A stretch of DNA of 64,000 bases from Clostridium disporicum (GCF_001405015.1 NZ_CYZX01000006.1:105712-169711); one strand, 5' to 3'; shown: positions 53,324 to 63,502, counted from the stretch's first letter. The notes: generated from the letters alone by a model not told the origin. Translations and numbers: made by a program.

Positions 53324-55951
53324 ATGTATTATAGAAAAGAATATTCTGATGTAATAAAAGAATTAAAAAGTGATGCTGAAGGTATAACAAGTAGCGAAGC
53401 CAAAGATAGACTAGAAAGAGATGGATACAATGAGTTAAGAGAAGGATCTAAAGTTCCTATATGGAAAATGTTTTTAGAGAGTTTTAAAGATCCATTAGTT
53501 ATAGTATTACTTATAGCAGCTATAGTACAGATATTTTTAGGTGAAGTAGTAGAATCGCTTATTATATTTTTAGTAGTAATATTGAATTCAGTGTTAGGTG
53601 TTACTCAAACAAGGAAAGCAGAAAGTTCATTAGATAGTTTAAAAAAGTTATCAGCACCAAGTGCTAAAGTACTAAGAGATGGAAAAAAGATAACTATTCC
53701 TGTTAAAGAGATTGTAGTTGGTGATGTTGTATTTTTAGAAGCAGGAGACTATATACCAGCAGATGGTAGACTTATAGAAGCTCAAACATTAAAAGTAGTA
53801 GAAGGGATGCTAACTGGAGAGGCTGAGGCAGTCTTAAAGCATACAGATAAAATAGATGAAAAAGTAGGAATAGGCGATAGAAAAAATATGGTGTTTAGTG
53901 GTGCTACTGTTGTTTACGGAAGAGGCAAGCTAGTAGTTACCCAAACTGGTATGAACACTGAAATGGGAAAAGTTGCAGCACTTTTAGAAACAGCAGGAAG
54001 TAAACAAACACCTCTTCAACAAAAGCTTGATGACTTTGGCAAGAAGTTAGGAATAATGATAATGATTTTAGCAGCGGCTATATTTGCAATTCAAGTTATA
54101 AGAGGATATTTAGGCGGAAGTGATTTAAAAGCATTAATTTTTGATTCATTTATGTTTGCAATTGCGGTAGCAGTAGCAGCTATTCCTGAAGCTTTATCTT
54201 CAATAGTAACTATAGTATTAGCTGTCGGAACTAAAGATATGGCGAAGAAGCAAGCTATAATAAGAAAGCTTCCAGCAGTTGAAACTCTAGGATCTACTAG
54301 TGTTATTTGTACTGATAAAACAGGGACATTAACTCAAAATAAGATGACGGTTGTAGATTTCTTTATGTATGGTATTACAAAAGAGGAAGTTAAATCAGAA
54401 AGTGATTCTTCAGAACAAGTTGAAGCTATGAATTTAAGTTCTACTTTATGTAACGATGCAGATATTACAGAAGATGGAGTTGAACTAGGAGATCCTACTG
54501 AGGTAGCACTTTTAAGATTTGCAAATAAAAGAGGAATAGACTATAAAGAGTTGAGAGAAAAATATGATAGATTGAGTGAAATTCCTTTTGACTCTGATAG
54601 AAAGTTAATGTCTACTGTAAATTCAATAAATGGAAATGCTATAATGTTTACTAAAGGTGGACCGGATGTAGTATTTAGTCGTGTGACAAAAGCATTAGAT
54701 GATGGTGAAGAAGTAGATATTTCAGAAGAAATATTAGATAAGTATAGAAAACAAAACGAATATTTTTCTAATAGAGCATTAAGAGTATTAGCTTTTGCTT
54801 TAAAAGATGTACCAGATGAGGATTTTGTACCAGCATTAGAGGATGAGGTAGATATGACTTTAGTTGGATTGATGGCAATGATAGATCCACCTAGAGACGA
54901 AGTATTTGGGGCTGTAGCTGAAGCAAGTGGAGCAGGTATAAAAACAGTTATGATAACTGGTGACCATAAAACTACAGCAGCAGCTATAGCAAAAGAAATT
55001 GGAATTATGAAAGATGGAGATATAGCTTTAACTGGCCAAGAATTAGATGCATTAAGTGAAGCGGAATTGAAAGAAAAACTTGAACATATAACTGTTTATG
55101 CAAGAGTTTCACCAGAGAATAAGATTCGAATAGTAAAGGCATGGCAAGAAAAAGGTTATATAACAGCTATGACTGGAGATGGGGTAAATGATGCACCAGC
55201 TCTGAAACAGGCTGATATAGGAATAGGAATGGGAAGTGGAACAGATGTAGCTAAGGATGCTGCAGCTATGATATTAACAGATGATAATTTTAAGACTATA
55301 GTTTCAGCTGTTGAAGTAGGAAGAACTGTATATAGTAATATAAAAAAATCTATTACCTATCTTTTCGCAGGGAATTTAGGTGCTATAATAGCTATTCTAT
55401 TTGCAGTATTTGTAGGATGGCCCAATCCATTTACAGCATTACAACTATTATTTATAAATTTGATAAATGATTCTCTTCCAGCAATAGCTTTGGGGCTTGA
55501 ACCAGCAGAAAAAAATATTATGAGCGAAAAGCCAAGGAATATTAATGAAGGAATATTACAAGGTGGAACATGGCAATCAGTACTCATTAGAGGTATTATA
55601 ATAGGAGTTGTAGTTATATTAGCTCAGTATGTTGGAAATAGAGTATCACCAGAACTAGGCGCTGCTATGGCATTTTCAACGGTAACAATATCAAGAATAT
55701 TTCAAACTTTGCCAGCTAGATCAGATAAAGTTACAACATTTAAATTGGGTATATTTAAAAATATATATGCTATTGGCGCTATAATAATATGTCTTTTATT
55801 ATATTGTTTAGTGCTTATTCCAGGAGTTAGAAGCATATTTGATATACCAGATAGCTTTGGAATGTTTAATTTCCTAATTTGTTTAGGATTTGGATTACTT
55901 GCAGCACTAATTATGGATATAAGTAAATTGTTTAATAAAAGAAAAGTTTAA
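53324..55951 (+). CDS. P-type Ca2+-transporting ATPase
   Basis: 875 aa P2-type pump. Phosphorylation loop CTDKTGTLTQNK (D331), actuator TGEA (164-167), M4 motif AAIPEAL (P288-E289), hinge MTGDGVNDAPA, M6 segment FINLINDSLPAI. The M4 AIPE motif matches SERCA-like calcium pumps. Likely exports Ca2+ and possibly Mn2+. GAAGGAG before ATG; a long hairpin terminator follows. Confidence 0.92.
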   Translation: MYYRKEYSDVIKELKSDAEGITSSEAKDRLERDGYNELREGSKVPIWKMFLESFKDPLVIVLLIAAIVQIFLGEVVESLIIFLVVILNSVLGVTQTRKAESSLDSLKKLSAPSAKVLRDGKKITIPVKEIVVGDVVFLEAGDYIPADGRLIEAQTLKVVEGMLTGEAEAVLKHTDKIDEKVGIGDRKNMVFSGATVVYGRGKLVVTQTGMNTEMGKVAALLETAGSKQTPLQQKLDDFGKKLGIMIMILAAAIFAIQVIRGYLGGSDLKALIFDSFMFAIAVAVAAIPEALSSIVTIVLAVGTKDMAKKQAIIRKLPAVETLGSTSVICTDKTGTLTQNKMTVVDFFMYGITKEEVKSESDSSEQVEAMNLSSTLCNDADITEDGVELGDPTEVALLRFANKRGIDYKELREKYDRLSEIPFDSDRKLMSTVNSINGNAIMFTKGGPDVVFSRVTKALDDGEEVDISEEILDKYRKQNEYFSNRALRVLAFALKDVPDEDFVPALEDEVDMTLVGLMAMIDPPRDEVFGAVAEASGAGIKTVMITGDHKTTAAAIAKEIGIMKDGDIALTGQELDALSEAELKEKLEHITVYARVSPENKIRIVKAWQEKGYITAMTGDGVNDAPALKQADIGIGMGSGTDVAKDAAAMILTDDNFKTIVSAVEVGRTVYSNIKKSITYLFAGNLGAIIAILFAVFVGWPNPFTALQLLFINLINDSLPAIALGLEPAEKNIMSEKPRNINEGILQGGTWQSVLIRGIIIGVVVILAQYVGNRVSPELGAAMAFSTVTISRIFQTLPARSDKVTTFKLGIFKNIYAIGAIIICLLLYCLVLIPGVRSIFDIPDSFGMFNFLICLGFGLLAALIMDISKLFNKRKV

Positions 55952-55969
55952 AAAGAATTATTATATAGT

Positions 55970-56037
55970 ATGCATCGTATTTCTTTAAAGTTAGTAATTA
56001 ACATGTTGTTATTTTATTGAAGTACGATGTATTTTTG
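55970..56037 (+). terminator. Terminator after the calcium pump gene
   Basis: ATGCATCGTATTTC (55970-55983) pairs with GAAGTACGATGTAT (56019-56032) with two wobbles, followed by TTTTTG. Confidence 0.7.
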
Positions 56038-56171
56038 TTTAATAAAATATTTATTAAGATAGATGATATAGGGTGTAAATGTTACTTAACTAAATTATAA
56101 TTAGATGTTTAGTAGGAAGTAAAATAATATGCTATAATATTAGGATAAGAAAATGTATGAGGAGATAGGGT

Positions 56172-56423
56172 ATGGTATTAGTAAGTTGTCCATTAAAGCA
56201 AGATGATATAGTTAAATTAATAGAAGAGCATAGAATAAATGACGAAAAGGTATTTGCTTTACATAATAGAAAAGGAGTAAATCTTTATTTTGATTCTAAA
56301 ATTGAAAATGATGAAGAAGCATCTTTAATAATTAAAAAAATAATAAAGTCTTATAAATATAGTAGTGCATTAATGTATAATGTTGTAACTTGTGATGGAG
56401 AAAAAATAAATTGGTATAAATAG
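56172..56423 (+). CDS. Small uncharacterised protein, 83 aa
   Basis: Soluble alpha/beta protein with a single Cys at the start (VSCPLKQDD) and another near the end (TCDGEKINWYK). No family recognised. GAGGAG precedes the ATG. The downstream glycosyltransferase has its own region 240 nt away, so it may be monocistronic. Confidence 0.6.
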   Translation: MVLVSCPLKQDDIVKLIEEHRINDEKVFALHNRKGVNLYFDSKIENDEEASLIIKKIIKSYKYSSALMYNVVTCDGEKINWYK

Positions 56424-56663
56424 ATAGAATCAAATTTAGGATATCTTAAGAATATATTAAGATATATTTAAAGAAAAATAGGGGATTAAGGTGATATAAT
56501 AGGTTATGGTATTATCATAGATAATAGAGCTATGTATGAAATGCGTAGTAAAGTTATTAAAAATGATATATAATATACAAACGAATATTTATCACAATTA
56601 AAAGTATACAAAATTGATAAATACATAATTTTAGAAATGTATTTAGATATTAGAAGAGGGAGC

Positions 56664-57797
56664 ATGCAAAAAATGAATATACTGATTTTATCAGCATCCA
56701 CTGGTGGAGGCCATATGAGAGCTTCAAGAGCTATAGAAAATTACATGAGTGAGCATGATAAAAGTGCAAATGTTAAAATCGTAGATAGTTTATTATATAT
56801 TAATCCAATATTGAATAAAACAGTAACAAGTGGATATGTATATTTGGCAACAAAGACACCAAAAATATATGGTAAAATTTATGAACTAACAAATAAAGAA
56901 GATCGTTGGATTAGTTTTGTCAATAGATTAAATTATTTATTTGCAAATAAATTGTTACCGTTAATTGATGAATTTAAACCGGATGTTATAATTACAACAC
57001 ATCCATTTCCAACAGAGATGGTATCAATACTTAAAGCAAAAGAGCTTGTAAATATACCATTAGTATGTATAATGACAGATTATGCGCCACATAAAACGTG
57101 GGTAAACCAAAAAGTTGATGCGTATATAGTTTCAAATGATGATATGGTTAAAGAAATGAGCAAAATAGGTGTTAGGGAAGAGGTCATATATCCATATGGT
57201 ATTCCTATAGAGCAAGTATTTTTTGAAAAAAAAGATAAGGATTTAGTATTAAATGAGTTAGAGTTAAATCCAAATCTACCAACAATATTAATGATGGCAG
57301 GAAGCTTTGGAGTAACAAACGTTTTTAAAATATATGAAGATATAATTAATATAGATAGAGAATTTCAGGTAATTGTTATTACTGGAAAAAATCAAAAGTT
57401 GTATGATGAATTTGCTAAAGTAATAAATAAGAGTGAAAAGCATACAAAATTAATATATTTTACTGATGAAGTTAACAAGTTTATGCAAGCAGCTGATATT
57501 ATAATAACTAAGCCAGGTGGTTTAACAATTACTGAAGCTTTAGCATCTAATATACCTATGGCAATATTTGATGCTATACCAGGACAAGAAGAGGAAAATG
57601 CAGAATTTTTAATAAATCACAATATGGCAATTAAATTAGAAAAAAATCAAAGCTGTGATAAGCTAATAGAAGAATTATTAATGAACAAAGAAAAATTAAA
57701 TAATATGAAAGAAGCTTGTAGATCTTTTGATAAAAATGATTCATCTAAAAATATTTGTGCATTAATAAATGAATTAGTTGAAAATAGTAAAATGTAG
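56664..57797 (+). CDS. Glycosyltransferase, MGDG-synthase/UgtP-like
   Basis: 377 aa GT28-type enzyme. N-terminal LSASTGGGHMRASRAIENY (acceptor-side Gly-rich loop), a middle TTHPFPTEM, and the C-terminal UDP-sugar site KPGGLTITEALASNIPM and GQEEENAEFL. Transfers a sugar from UDP-Glc or UDP-Gal to diacylglycerol, yielding glycolipid or a teichoic-acid anchor. The start is uncertain between ATG 56664 (close to GAGGG) and ATG 56673. Confidence 0.88.
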   Translation: MQKMNILILSASTGGGHMRASRAIENYMSEHDKSANVKIVDSLLYINPILNKTVTSGYVYLATKTPKIYGKIYELTNKEDRWISFVNRLNYLFANKLLPLIDEFKPDVIITTHPFPTEMVSILKAKELVNIPLVCIMTDYAPHKTWVNQKVDAYIVSNDDMVKEMSKIGVREEVIYPYGIPIEQVFFEKKDKDLVLNELELNPNLPTILMMAGSFGVTNVFKIYEDIINIDREFQVIVITGKNQKLYDEFAKVINKSEKHTKLIYFTDEVNKFMQAADIIITKPGGLTITEALASNIPMAIFDAIPGQEEENAEFLINHNMAIKLEKNQSCDKLIEELLMNKEKLNNMKEACRSFDKNDSSKNICALINELVENSKM

Positions 57798-57861
57798 TAT
57801 TAATAGATAAGTGGTGTAATATATATAGTATTGGTTAATTGATTTTAATGGGGGTTATTAA

Positions 57862-58248
57862 ATGACAAAAACGAATGCTATTTACAAGTGTAATATATGC
57901 GGAAATATAGTTGAGGTATTACAAGAAGCTCCAGGAATGCTAGTATGTTGTGGGAAGCCAATGCTTTTAAAGGATGAAAGAACAAAGGAAGGTGTTGGAG
58001 AGAAACATATACCAGTAGTAGAAAAGAAAGATGCTGGAGTATTTGTTAAGGTTGGAGAAGTTGAGCATCCAATGCTTCAAGAGCATCATATTCAGTGGAT
58101 AGAAGTTTTAACTGATACAGAAGTTTATAGATTAAATTTAAAACCAGGAGATAAACCAGAAGGATTATTTAATGTAGATTACGATAATATAGTTTCAGTA
58201 AGGGAATATTGTAATTTACATGGTTTATGGTCTATTAATTTAAAATAA
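57862..58248 (+). CDS. dfx: Desulfoferrodoxin (superoxide reductase)
   Basis: 128 aa. N-terminal desulforedoxin domain with four Cys (CNICGN, CC) and a C-terminal superoxide reductase domain with the Fe ligands EKHIP, EHPMLQEHHIQW and REYCNLHGLW. Reduces superoxide to hydrogen peroxide without releasing oxygen, an anaerobe's defence. Monocistronic with its own terminator. Confidence 0.95.
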   Translation: MTKTNAIYKCNICGNIVEVLQEAPGMLVCCGKPMLLKDERTKEGVGEKHIPVVEKKDAGVFVKVGEVEHPMLQEHHIQWIEVLTDTEVYRLNLKPGDKPEGLFNVDYDNIVSVREYCNLHGLWSINLK

Positions 58249-58258
58249 AGCAACAATT

Positions 58259-58296
58259 GTGTACTTAGAATAACTAGGTACACTTATTTTTTTGAT
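58259..58296 (+). terminator. Terminator after dfx
   Basis: GTGTACTTAG (58259-58268) pairs with CTAGGTACAC (58274-58283) with one wobble, then TTATTTTTTT. Confidence 0.85.
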
Positions 58297-58357
58297 TAAA
58301 GTAAAGATAAAATGTTAATATATAATAAGTATAATTTTAATTTAAAGAGGTATAAGA

Positions 58358-59575
58358 ATGAGAAGTATTAAAATTTTTATGATATCTGCATTTATGATAT
58401 TATTAATGGCAGGCTGTGGGGGAGATAGTATAAAGGAAGAGAGTAGTAATGAATATAATACTGAAAAACATACTGAAGAAACTAAAGAATTAGATAAAAT
58501 AAAGGAAAAGATAAATTCTATGACGCTAGAACAGAAAATTGGCCAACTTTTTATAGTAGGTTTTGAAGGAGATATAATAAATGATGAAATTATAGATCTT
58601 GTAAAGAATCAAGAAGTTGGAGGGCTTATATATTTTTCAAGGAATGTTTTAGATTCAAATCAAATAATAACTTTAAATAATGAAATAAAAGCTATAAAAA
58701 AAGATATTCCTTTATTTATATCTGTAGATGAAGAAGGAGGAGTTGTTTCAAGAGTTCCAGATGAATTCCTAAAACTTCCTTCAAGTGGATACATAGGTAA
58801 ATTTGATGATGAGAATTTAAGTTATAATATAGGGAGTATTATTTCAAAAGAATTAAAGAGTCTTGGATTTAATATGGATTTTGCTCCAGTACTAGATATT
58901 GATAGCAATCCAAATAACACAGTAATAGGGGAAAGAGCTTTTGGTAATAATGCAGATATCGTTTCAAAATTAGGAATAAAAACTATGGAAGGGTTAAGAG
59001 ATGGTGGAATAATTCCCGTAGTAAAACATTTTCCAGGTCATGGTGACACAGATATTGATTCGCATTATGGATTACCTATAGTTACAAAAACATTAGAAGA
59101 GCTTAATAACTTAGAGTTTATTCCGTTTAAAAATGCTATAGAAAATGGTGCAGATGTAGTGATGGTTTCAAGTATAATATTATCAAGTATAGATAGTGAA
59201 TATCCAGCAACTATGTCAAAGAAAGTTACAACTGATATTTTAAGAAATAAGTTAAATTTTGATGGGGTAATAGCAACAGATGATATGACTATGGGAGCTA
59301 TAATGGATAATTATAATTTGACAGATGCTGTTATTATGGCTATAAATGCAGGAAATGATTTAATACTTGTTTGCCATGGATATGATGATATTATAAAATC
59401 AATATCAGCTGTTAAAGATGCTGTTAGTAGTAATATTATATCAGAAGAAAGAATAGATGAAAGTGTATATAGAATCTTAAAATTGAAAGAAAAATATAGA
59501 GTAAATGATGATATAATAAGTAATGAAATTGATATTGAAGGTATAAACTTAGAAATAAATTCTTTACTTAACTAA
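58358..59575 (+). CDS. GH3 beta-N-acetylhexosaminidase-like lipoprotein
   Basis: 405 aa; lipobox LLMAGC with Cys20. A TIM-barrel GH3 domain spans about 50-385: FISVDEEGGVVSR, FNMDFAPVLDI, KHFPGHGDTDIDSHYGLP (the general acid His-Asp dyad of NagZ enzymes) and the nucleophile Asp in ATDDMTMGAI. Probably releases GlcNAc from muropeptides at the cell surface. Monocistronic. Confidence 0.9.
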   Translation: MRSIKIFMISAFMILLMAGCGGDSIKEESSNEYNTEKHTEETKELDKIKEKINSMTLEQKIGQLFIVGFEGDIINDEIIDLVKNQEVGGLIYFSRNVLDSNQIITLNNEIKAIKKDIPLFISVDEEGGVVSRVPDEFLKLPSSGYIGKFDDENLSYNIGSIISKELKSLGFNMDFAPVLDIDSNPNNTVIGERAFGNNADIVSKLGIKTMEGLRDGGIIPVVKHFPGHGDTDIDSHYGLPIVTKTLEELNNLEFIPFKNAIENGADVVMVSSIILSSIDSEYPATMSKKVTTDILRNKLNFDGVIATDDMTMGAIMDNYNLTDAVIMAINAGNDLILVCHGYDDIIKSISAVKDAVSSNIISEERIDESVYRILKLKEKYRVNDDIISNEIDIEGINLEINSLLN

Positions 59576-59716
59576 GAAAGATTATAGATATATTGATTTG
59601 GAAGTAATTGTTATTGAAAAAAATTCTTTTTTAAATTAATGTATAAAAGAAAGCTATTAATAATAGGCGAAGAATTAAATTATAGTTAAAAGTAGCAAAT
59701 GAAAAATGGAGGAAGT

Positions 59717-60550
59717 ATGACGATGCAGTTAGAAAAAATATTGGACTTTTCAGTTAATTGGATTTTGACTGAAGGAGTTAAGATAGGAATAGGTCTTTTA
59801 GTATTATCTATTGGATGGAAGTTAATAAAAAAATTTAAAAAGTTTATAAATTCATTAATGGATAAAAAAAATGTAGATAAGACTTTAGGAAATTTTTTAG
59901 ATACTTTTATAGAAGTTGTATTAAAGATTTTATTGATAATGATCGTTATGGAAATTGTAGGACTTAAAGCAACAGGATTAGCAGCACTGTTTGCATCAGC
60001 AGGATTAGCTATAGGGCTTGCACTTCAAGGAAGTTTATCAAACTTTGCTGGAGGAGTAATAATTCTTTTAATAAGACCTTTTAATGTAGGTGATTATATT
60101 GAAGGAGCAGGACATTCAGGAATAGTTGAAAAGATAAGTATATTTTATACTTGTTTAGTTACTCCAGATAATAAACAAATATTAATTCCAAATGGATCCT
60201 TAGCTAATGATAGTATAGTAAATTATTCTTCTAAAGATACAAGAAGAGTAGATTTGGTTTTCGGTGTATCTTATGATGATGACATATTTAAGGTAAAAAG
60301 AATTCTTACACAAGTTGTAGAAGCTAATGAATTGATATTTAAAAATCCAGAGCCATTTATATCAATAAATGAACATGGTGAAAGTTCTATAAATTTTGTT
60401 GTAAGAGCATGGTGTAAAACATCTGATTATTGGACAGTTCATTTTGATTTGTTAGAGAAGGTTATGGTTAAATTTAATGAAGAGAATATAAGTATACCTT
60501 ACCCACAAATGGATTTACATTTAAAAGATGGGAAAATACAAGGAAATTAA
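59717..60550 (+). CDS. mscS: Small-conductance mechanosensitive channel (MscS)
   Basis: 277 aa. Three spans; the pore helix is the Gly/Ala-rich AALFASAGLAIGLALQGSLSNFAGGV, and a beta domain (RPFNVGDYIE, ILIPNGSLAND) follows. Opens on hypo-osmotic membrane tension. Start ATG 59717 is near GGAGG (59708-59712); ATG 59723 is also possible. Confidence 0.92.
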   Translation: MTMQLEKILDFSVNWILTEGVKIGIGLLVLSIGWKLIKKFKKFINSLMDKKNVDKTLGNFLDTFIEVVLKILLIMIVMEIVGLKATGLAALFASAGLAIGLALQGSLSNFAGGVIILLIRPFNVGDYIEGAGHSGIVEKISIFYTCLVTPDNKQILIPNGSLANDSIVNYSSKDTRRVDLVFGVSYDDDIFKVKRILTQVVEANELIFKNPEPFISINEHGESSINFVVRAWCKTSDYWTVHFDLLEKVMVKFNEENISIPYPQMDLHLKDGKIQGN

Positions 60551-60566
60551 TGATATATAATTAAAG

Positions 60567-60609
60567 AAAAGATTATTGCATAACTATAAAATGCAATAAT
60601 CTTTTTTTA
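60567..60609 (+). terminator. Terminator after mscS
   Basis: AAAAGATTATTGCAT (60567-60581) pairs with ATGCAATAATCTTTT (60591-60605), then TTTT. Confidence 0.9.
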
Positions 60610-60752
60610 TTATATTATAAAAGTGCAAAAGTTATAATTTAAGGAATTATATAATATAAAAAAACATAATAATTAACATTATATAATTTATATTTATAAG
60701 ATATATGTTTTTATAAAAAATGAAATAAATTAACTATGGGGTGAATTGAGAA

Positions 60753-61268
60753 ATGAAAACTTTAATTATATATGGGAGTAACCATGGATGCGCAAAAAAA
60801 TGTGCAGAGCTTTTAGAAGAGAACTTAAAAGGTGAAGTAGATATTGTTGATATAAGAAAAGATATAACTCTTGATTTAAATAATTATGATAAAGTTGTAA
60901 TTGGTGGATCTATTTATATGGGAAAAATTCAGAAAGAGATAGAAGAAGTGTGTGAAAGTTATTGCGATAATCTTAAAGAGAAAAAATTAGGATTATTTAT
61001 TTGCTGTATGAATGAAGAGAATGTTGAAAAACAAATTAAAGATAATTTTCCGGAAAAGTTGATATTATCTGCAAAAGTTCAAGGGTACTTTGGAGGGGCT
61101 TTTAATTTTAAAGATATGAACTTTTTTGAAAGGTTTATAATTAGAAAAGTATTTAAATCGTTAGCAAATACTAATGATAAATTTAAAGGGATTGATATGA
61201 AAAAGTTTGTTGACATGATTGAAAGAGAAAATATCGAGAACTTTGCAAAAGCAATGAACGAGATTTAA
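60753..61268 (+). CDS. Flavodoxin-domain protein (HemG-like)
   Basis: 171 aa. FMN-binding phosphate loop IYGSNHGCAKKCA near the N-terminus and VIGGSIYMGKI at the second FMN loop, as in protoporphyrinogen oxidase-type flavodoxins. The short GLFICC segment fits. Electron carrier or quinone-linked dehydrogenase; no heme genes nearby. Confidence 0.8.
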   Translation: MKTLIIYGSNHGCAKKCAELLEENLKGEVDIVDIRKDITLDLNNYDKVVIGGSIYMGKIQKEIEEVCESYCDNLKEKKLGLFICCMNEENVEKQIKDNFPEKLILSAKVQGYFGGAFNFKDMNFFERFIIRKVFKSLANTNDKFKGIDMKKFVDMIERENIENFAKAMNEI

Positions 61269-61364
61269 ATATAGGAAGATAAGTTATGTATAATAAAAGA
61301 TAAATTTCATATAATAACAATATAGCCAACTAACTTTTGCTTTTAAAGTTATAGGTGGTTATGG

Positions 61365-61398
61365 GGCGTTGCAGGACAAAATGCAACGTCTTTTAATT
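61365..61398 (+). terminator. Terminator after the flavodoxin gene
   Basis: GGCGTTGCA pairs with TGCAACGTC with one wobble, followed by TTTTAATTT. The 90 nt before it (61290-61360) also contain a TAACTT/AAGTTA stem. Confidence 0.75.
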
Positions 61399-61472
61399 TG
61401 CTTAAAAAAATGGTAGCACATACATAAATCTAAACGTATTATAACAGTAAAAGGTATAAAGTGGAGGAATGT

Positions 61473-61700
61473 ATGGACGCTTATCAATTAATAGGACTTC
61501 TTCAAAGAAAAATGCAAGATCCTAGGTTTGCAAGTAAATTCAATCAATTAGCAGATGAATTAAATTCTATACCAGGTTTACAACAAAAAGTAATGCAAAT
61601 TGTTCAAATCGATAATGAAAAAAAGAGACAAAAAGAACTAGATAAATTACCGGCTAGAGCAAAAGCTATTGTTAAAGAGTTATTAGAAATGTTAAGATAA
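61473..61700 (+). CDS. Small helical conserved protein, 75 aa
   Basis: Begins MDAYQLIGLLQRKMQD and is basic and helical with no Cys. No family recognised, but its composition is like compact structural or nucleic-acid-binding proteins. ATG 61473 follows GGAGG (61463-61467); a longer frame would start within the ribosome site. A terminator follows. Confidence 0.65.
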   Translation: MDAYQLIGLLQRKMQDPRFASKFNQLADELNSIPGLQQKVMQIVQIDNEKKRQKELDKLPARAKAIVKELLEMLR

Positions 61701-61720
61701 TTACTTAAAATAATAAGTAA

Positions 61721-61745
61721 AAAAAGTGTGAATCACTTTTTGAGT
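61721..61745 (+). terminator. Terminator after the small helical gene
   Basis: AAAAAGTG (61721-61728) pairs with CACTTTTT (61734-61741). Abuts the nested inverted repeat that follows. Confidence 0.75.
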
Positions 61746-61862
61746 TAAGAGTGAAGAGTTAAAAGTGAAAAGAGTTTAGGATGAAACTGCTATGCAGTTT
61801 CTAAATTTTAAAGTCAGATGTGTTAACTTTATTCCTAAACCATTAACTCTACACTCTTAACT
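61742..61862. repeat. Nested inverted repeat with internal hairpins
   Basis: The outer arms AGTTAAGAGTG (61743-61753) and CACTCTTAACT (61852-61862), AGAGTTAA and TTAACTCT (61843-61850), and GTTTAGGA (61774-61781) and TCCTAAAC (61833-61840) pair in register. Inside sit GAAACTGC-TAT-GCAGTTTC (61783-61801) and TAAAGT/ACTTTA. It is built like the 50.8-kb element (stem with side hairpins) and shares the AGTGAAAAG linker. Confidence 0.7.
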
Positions 61863-61888
61863 TTTAATCAAAAAAAATGTAAAGCAAT

Positions 61889-62098
61889 TTAAATTTTTTG
61901 TACATTTATGGCCATAGGACCTTTTTCTCCTTCACCAATTGAAAAAGATACATTTTCTCCTTCATGTAAATCTTTATCTGTTCCTTTTTCTTTTACTTGA
62001 GAATGATGTACAAAAACATCTTGACCATCATTTGCAGAAATAAATCCATATCCTTTCTCTTGATTAAACCATTTTACAGTACCTGTGTAGCTTGACAT
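61889..62098 (-). CDS. Cold-shock protein (CspA family)
   Basis: 69 aa. RNP1 KGYGFI and RNP2 DVFVHHS are intact. RNA chaperone. ATG 62098 has AAGGAG upstream; a longer frame from 62137 overlaps that site. Downstream (lower coordinates) the large inverted repeat may end its transcript. Confidence 0.95.
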   Translation of the reverse strand: MSSYTGTVKWFNQEKGYGFISANDGQDVFVHHSQVKEKGTDKDLHEGENVSFSIGEGEKGPMAINVQKI

Positions 62099-62266
62099 AA
62101 AATCTCTCCTTATTGTATAAAAAATATAATGAATCATTAAATAGTGTTTGATTTAAAGATATTAATTATACGTAAAGATAAAAGTGTAAAGTTAATGTGT
62201 TGGATTTATTCTTAAAGATGATATAATAAATTTAAAAATCATATAGAAATATTAGGAGGATAAAAT

Positions 62267-63502
62267 TTGAGTAGTCACGTATTAGAAGAAGCTAGAAAGT
62301 GTCTTGGATGTAAGAAGCCGAGATGTACGGCAGCATGTCCAGTAAGTACAGAGATACCAGAGGTAATAAGATTATTATTAAGTGGAGATATAGATTCAGC
62401 AGGAGAAAAATTATTTAATAATAATCCGTTATCGGTAATTTGTTCACTTGTGTGCCCTCATGAAAAACAATGTGAAGGTAATTGTGTTTTAAATGCAAAA
62501 AATAATCCAGTACATTTTGGAGATGTAGAAAATTATATATCTGATTTTTATATACATAAAGCTTTTACTAAGTCAAAAATAGATAAAGAAAAGAGAGTAG
62601 CCATTATAGGATCGGGCCCTGCAGGAATAACAATTTCAATATTATTAGCTCAAAAAGGTTATAATGTAACAATTTTTGAAGCTCATGATAAGATAGGTGG
62701 AGTTTTAAGATATGGTATACCAGAATTTAGATTATCAAGAGATATATTAGATAATATAAAAGAAAAACTTGTAGAGATGGGAGTTAAAATACGTCCAAAT
62801 ACTATGATAGGGCCGTATATAACAATTGATGATTTATTTAGAGATGGATATAAAGCTATTTTTATAGGAACGGGTGTATGGAATCCTAGAACATTAAATG
62901 TTAAAGGGGAAACACTTGGACATGTTCATTATGGAATAGATTATCTAAAAAATCCAGATGTTTATGATTTAGGGGATAGAGTTACTATTATAGGAGCTGG
63001 AAATGCTGCTATGGATGTAGCTAGAACAGCAATAAGAAAAGGTGCAAAAGAAGTATATGTAATGTATAGAAAAGGTGAGATAGATGCTCCAGCTGAGAAA
63101 TTAGAAGTAGAATATGCAAAGCTTGATGGAGTAAAGTTCCTTTATTATAAAAATCCTTTAGAAATTTTAGATGAAGGAATAAGATATACTGAAACTAAAG
63201 AAGTTTTTGATGATGAAGGAAATAGAAGTGTAATTGAAGATAAAGGTAAAGAAGGCGTATTTAATACTAATTCAGTAATAATTGCAGTAAGTCAAGGGCC
63301 AAGAAGTAACATCGTCTCAACAACTAAGGGGATAAATACATTACCTTCAGGATTAGTACATGTGGATGAATATGGCAGAACATCTAGAGACGGGGTTTTT
63401 GCTAGTGGAGATGTAGTTACAGGGGCAAAAACTGTAGTAGAAGCGGTAAGATTATCTAAGAAAGTTGCGGAAGCTATTGAAGAATATGTAACTTCAAATT
63501 AA
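62267..63502 (+). CDS. GltD-like NAD(P)H oxidoreductase
   Basis: 411 aa. N-terminal Fe-S Cys cluster (CLGCKKPRCTAACPVS, CSLVCPHEKQCEGNC), FAD site VAIIGSGPAG, second nucleotide site IIGAGNAAMDVAR, and a C-terminal GDVVTGAKTVVEA. Resembles the small subunit of glutamate synthase or NfnB/SudA-type partners, but shorter than 460-470 aa. No gltB or nfnA adjacent. TTG 62267 has GGAGG upstream. Confidence 0.87.
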   Translation: MSSHVLEEARKCLGCKKPRCTAACPVSTEIPEVIRLLLSGDIDSAGEKLFNNNPLSVICSLVCPHEKQCEGNCVLNAKNNPVHFGDVENYISDFYIHKAFTKSKIDKEKRVAIIGSGPAGITISILLAQKGYNVTIFEAHDKIGGVLRYGIPEFRLSRDILDNIKEKLVEMGVKIRPNTMIGPYITIDDLFRDGYKAIFIGTGVWNPRTLNVKGETLGHVHYGIDYLKNPDVYDLGDRVTIIGAGNAAMDVARTAIRKGAKEVYVMYRKGEIDAPAEKLEVEYAKLDGVKFLYYKNPLEILDEGIRYTETKEVFDDEGNRSVIEDKGKEGVFNTNSVIIAVSQGPRSNIVSTTKGINTLPSGLVHVDEYGRTSRDGVFASGDVVTGAKTVVEAVRLSKKVAEAIEEYVTSN

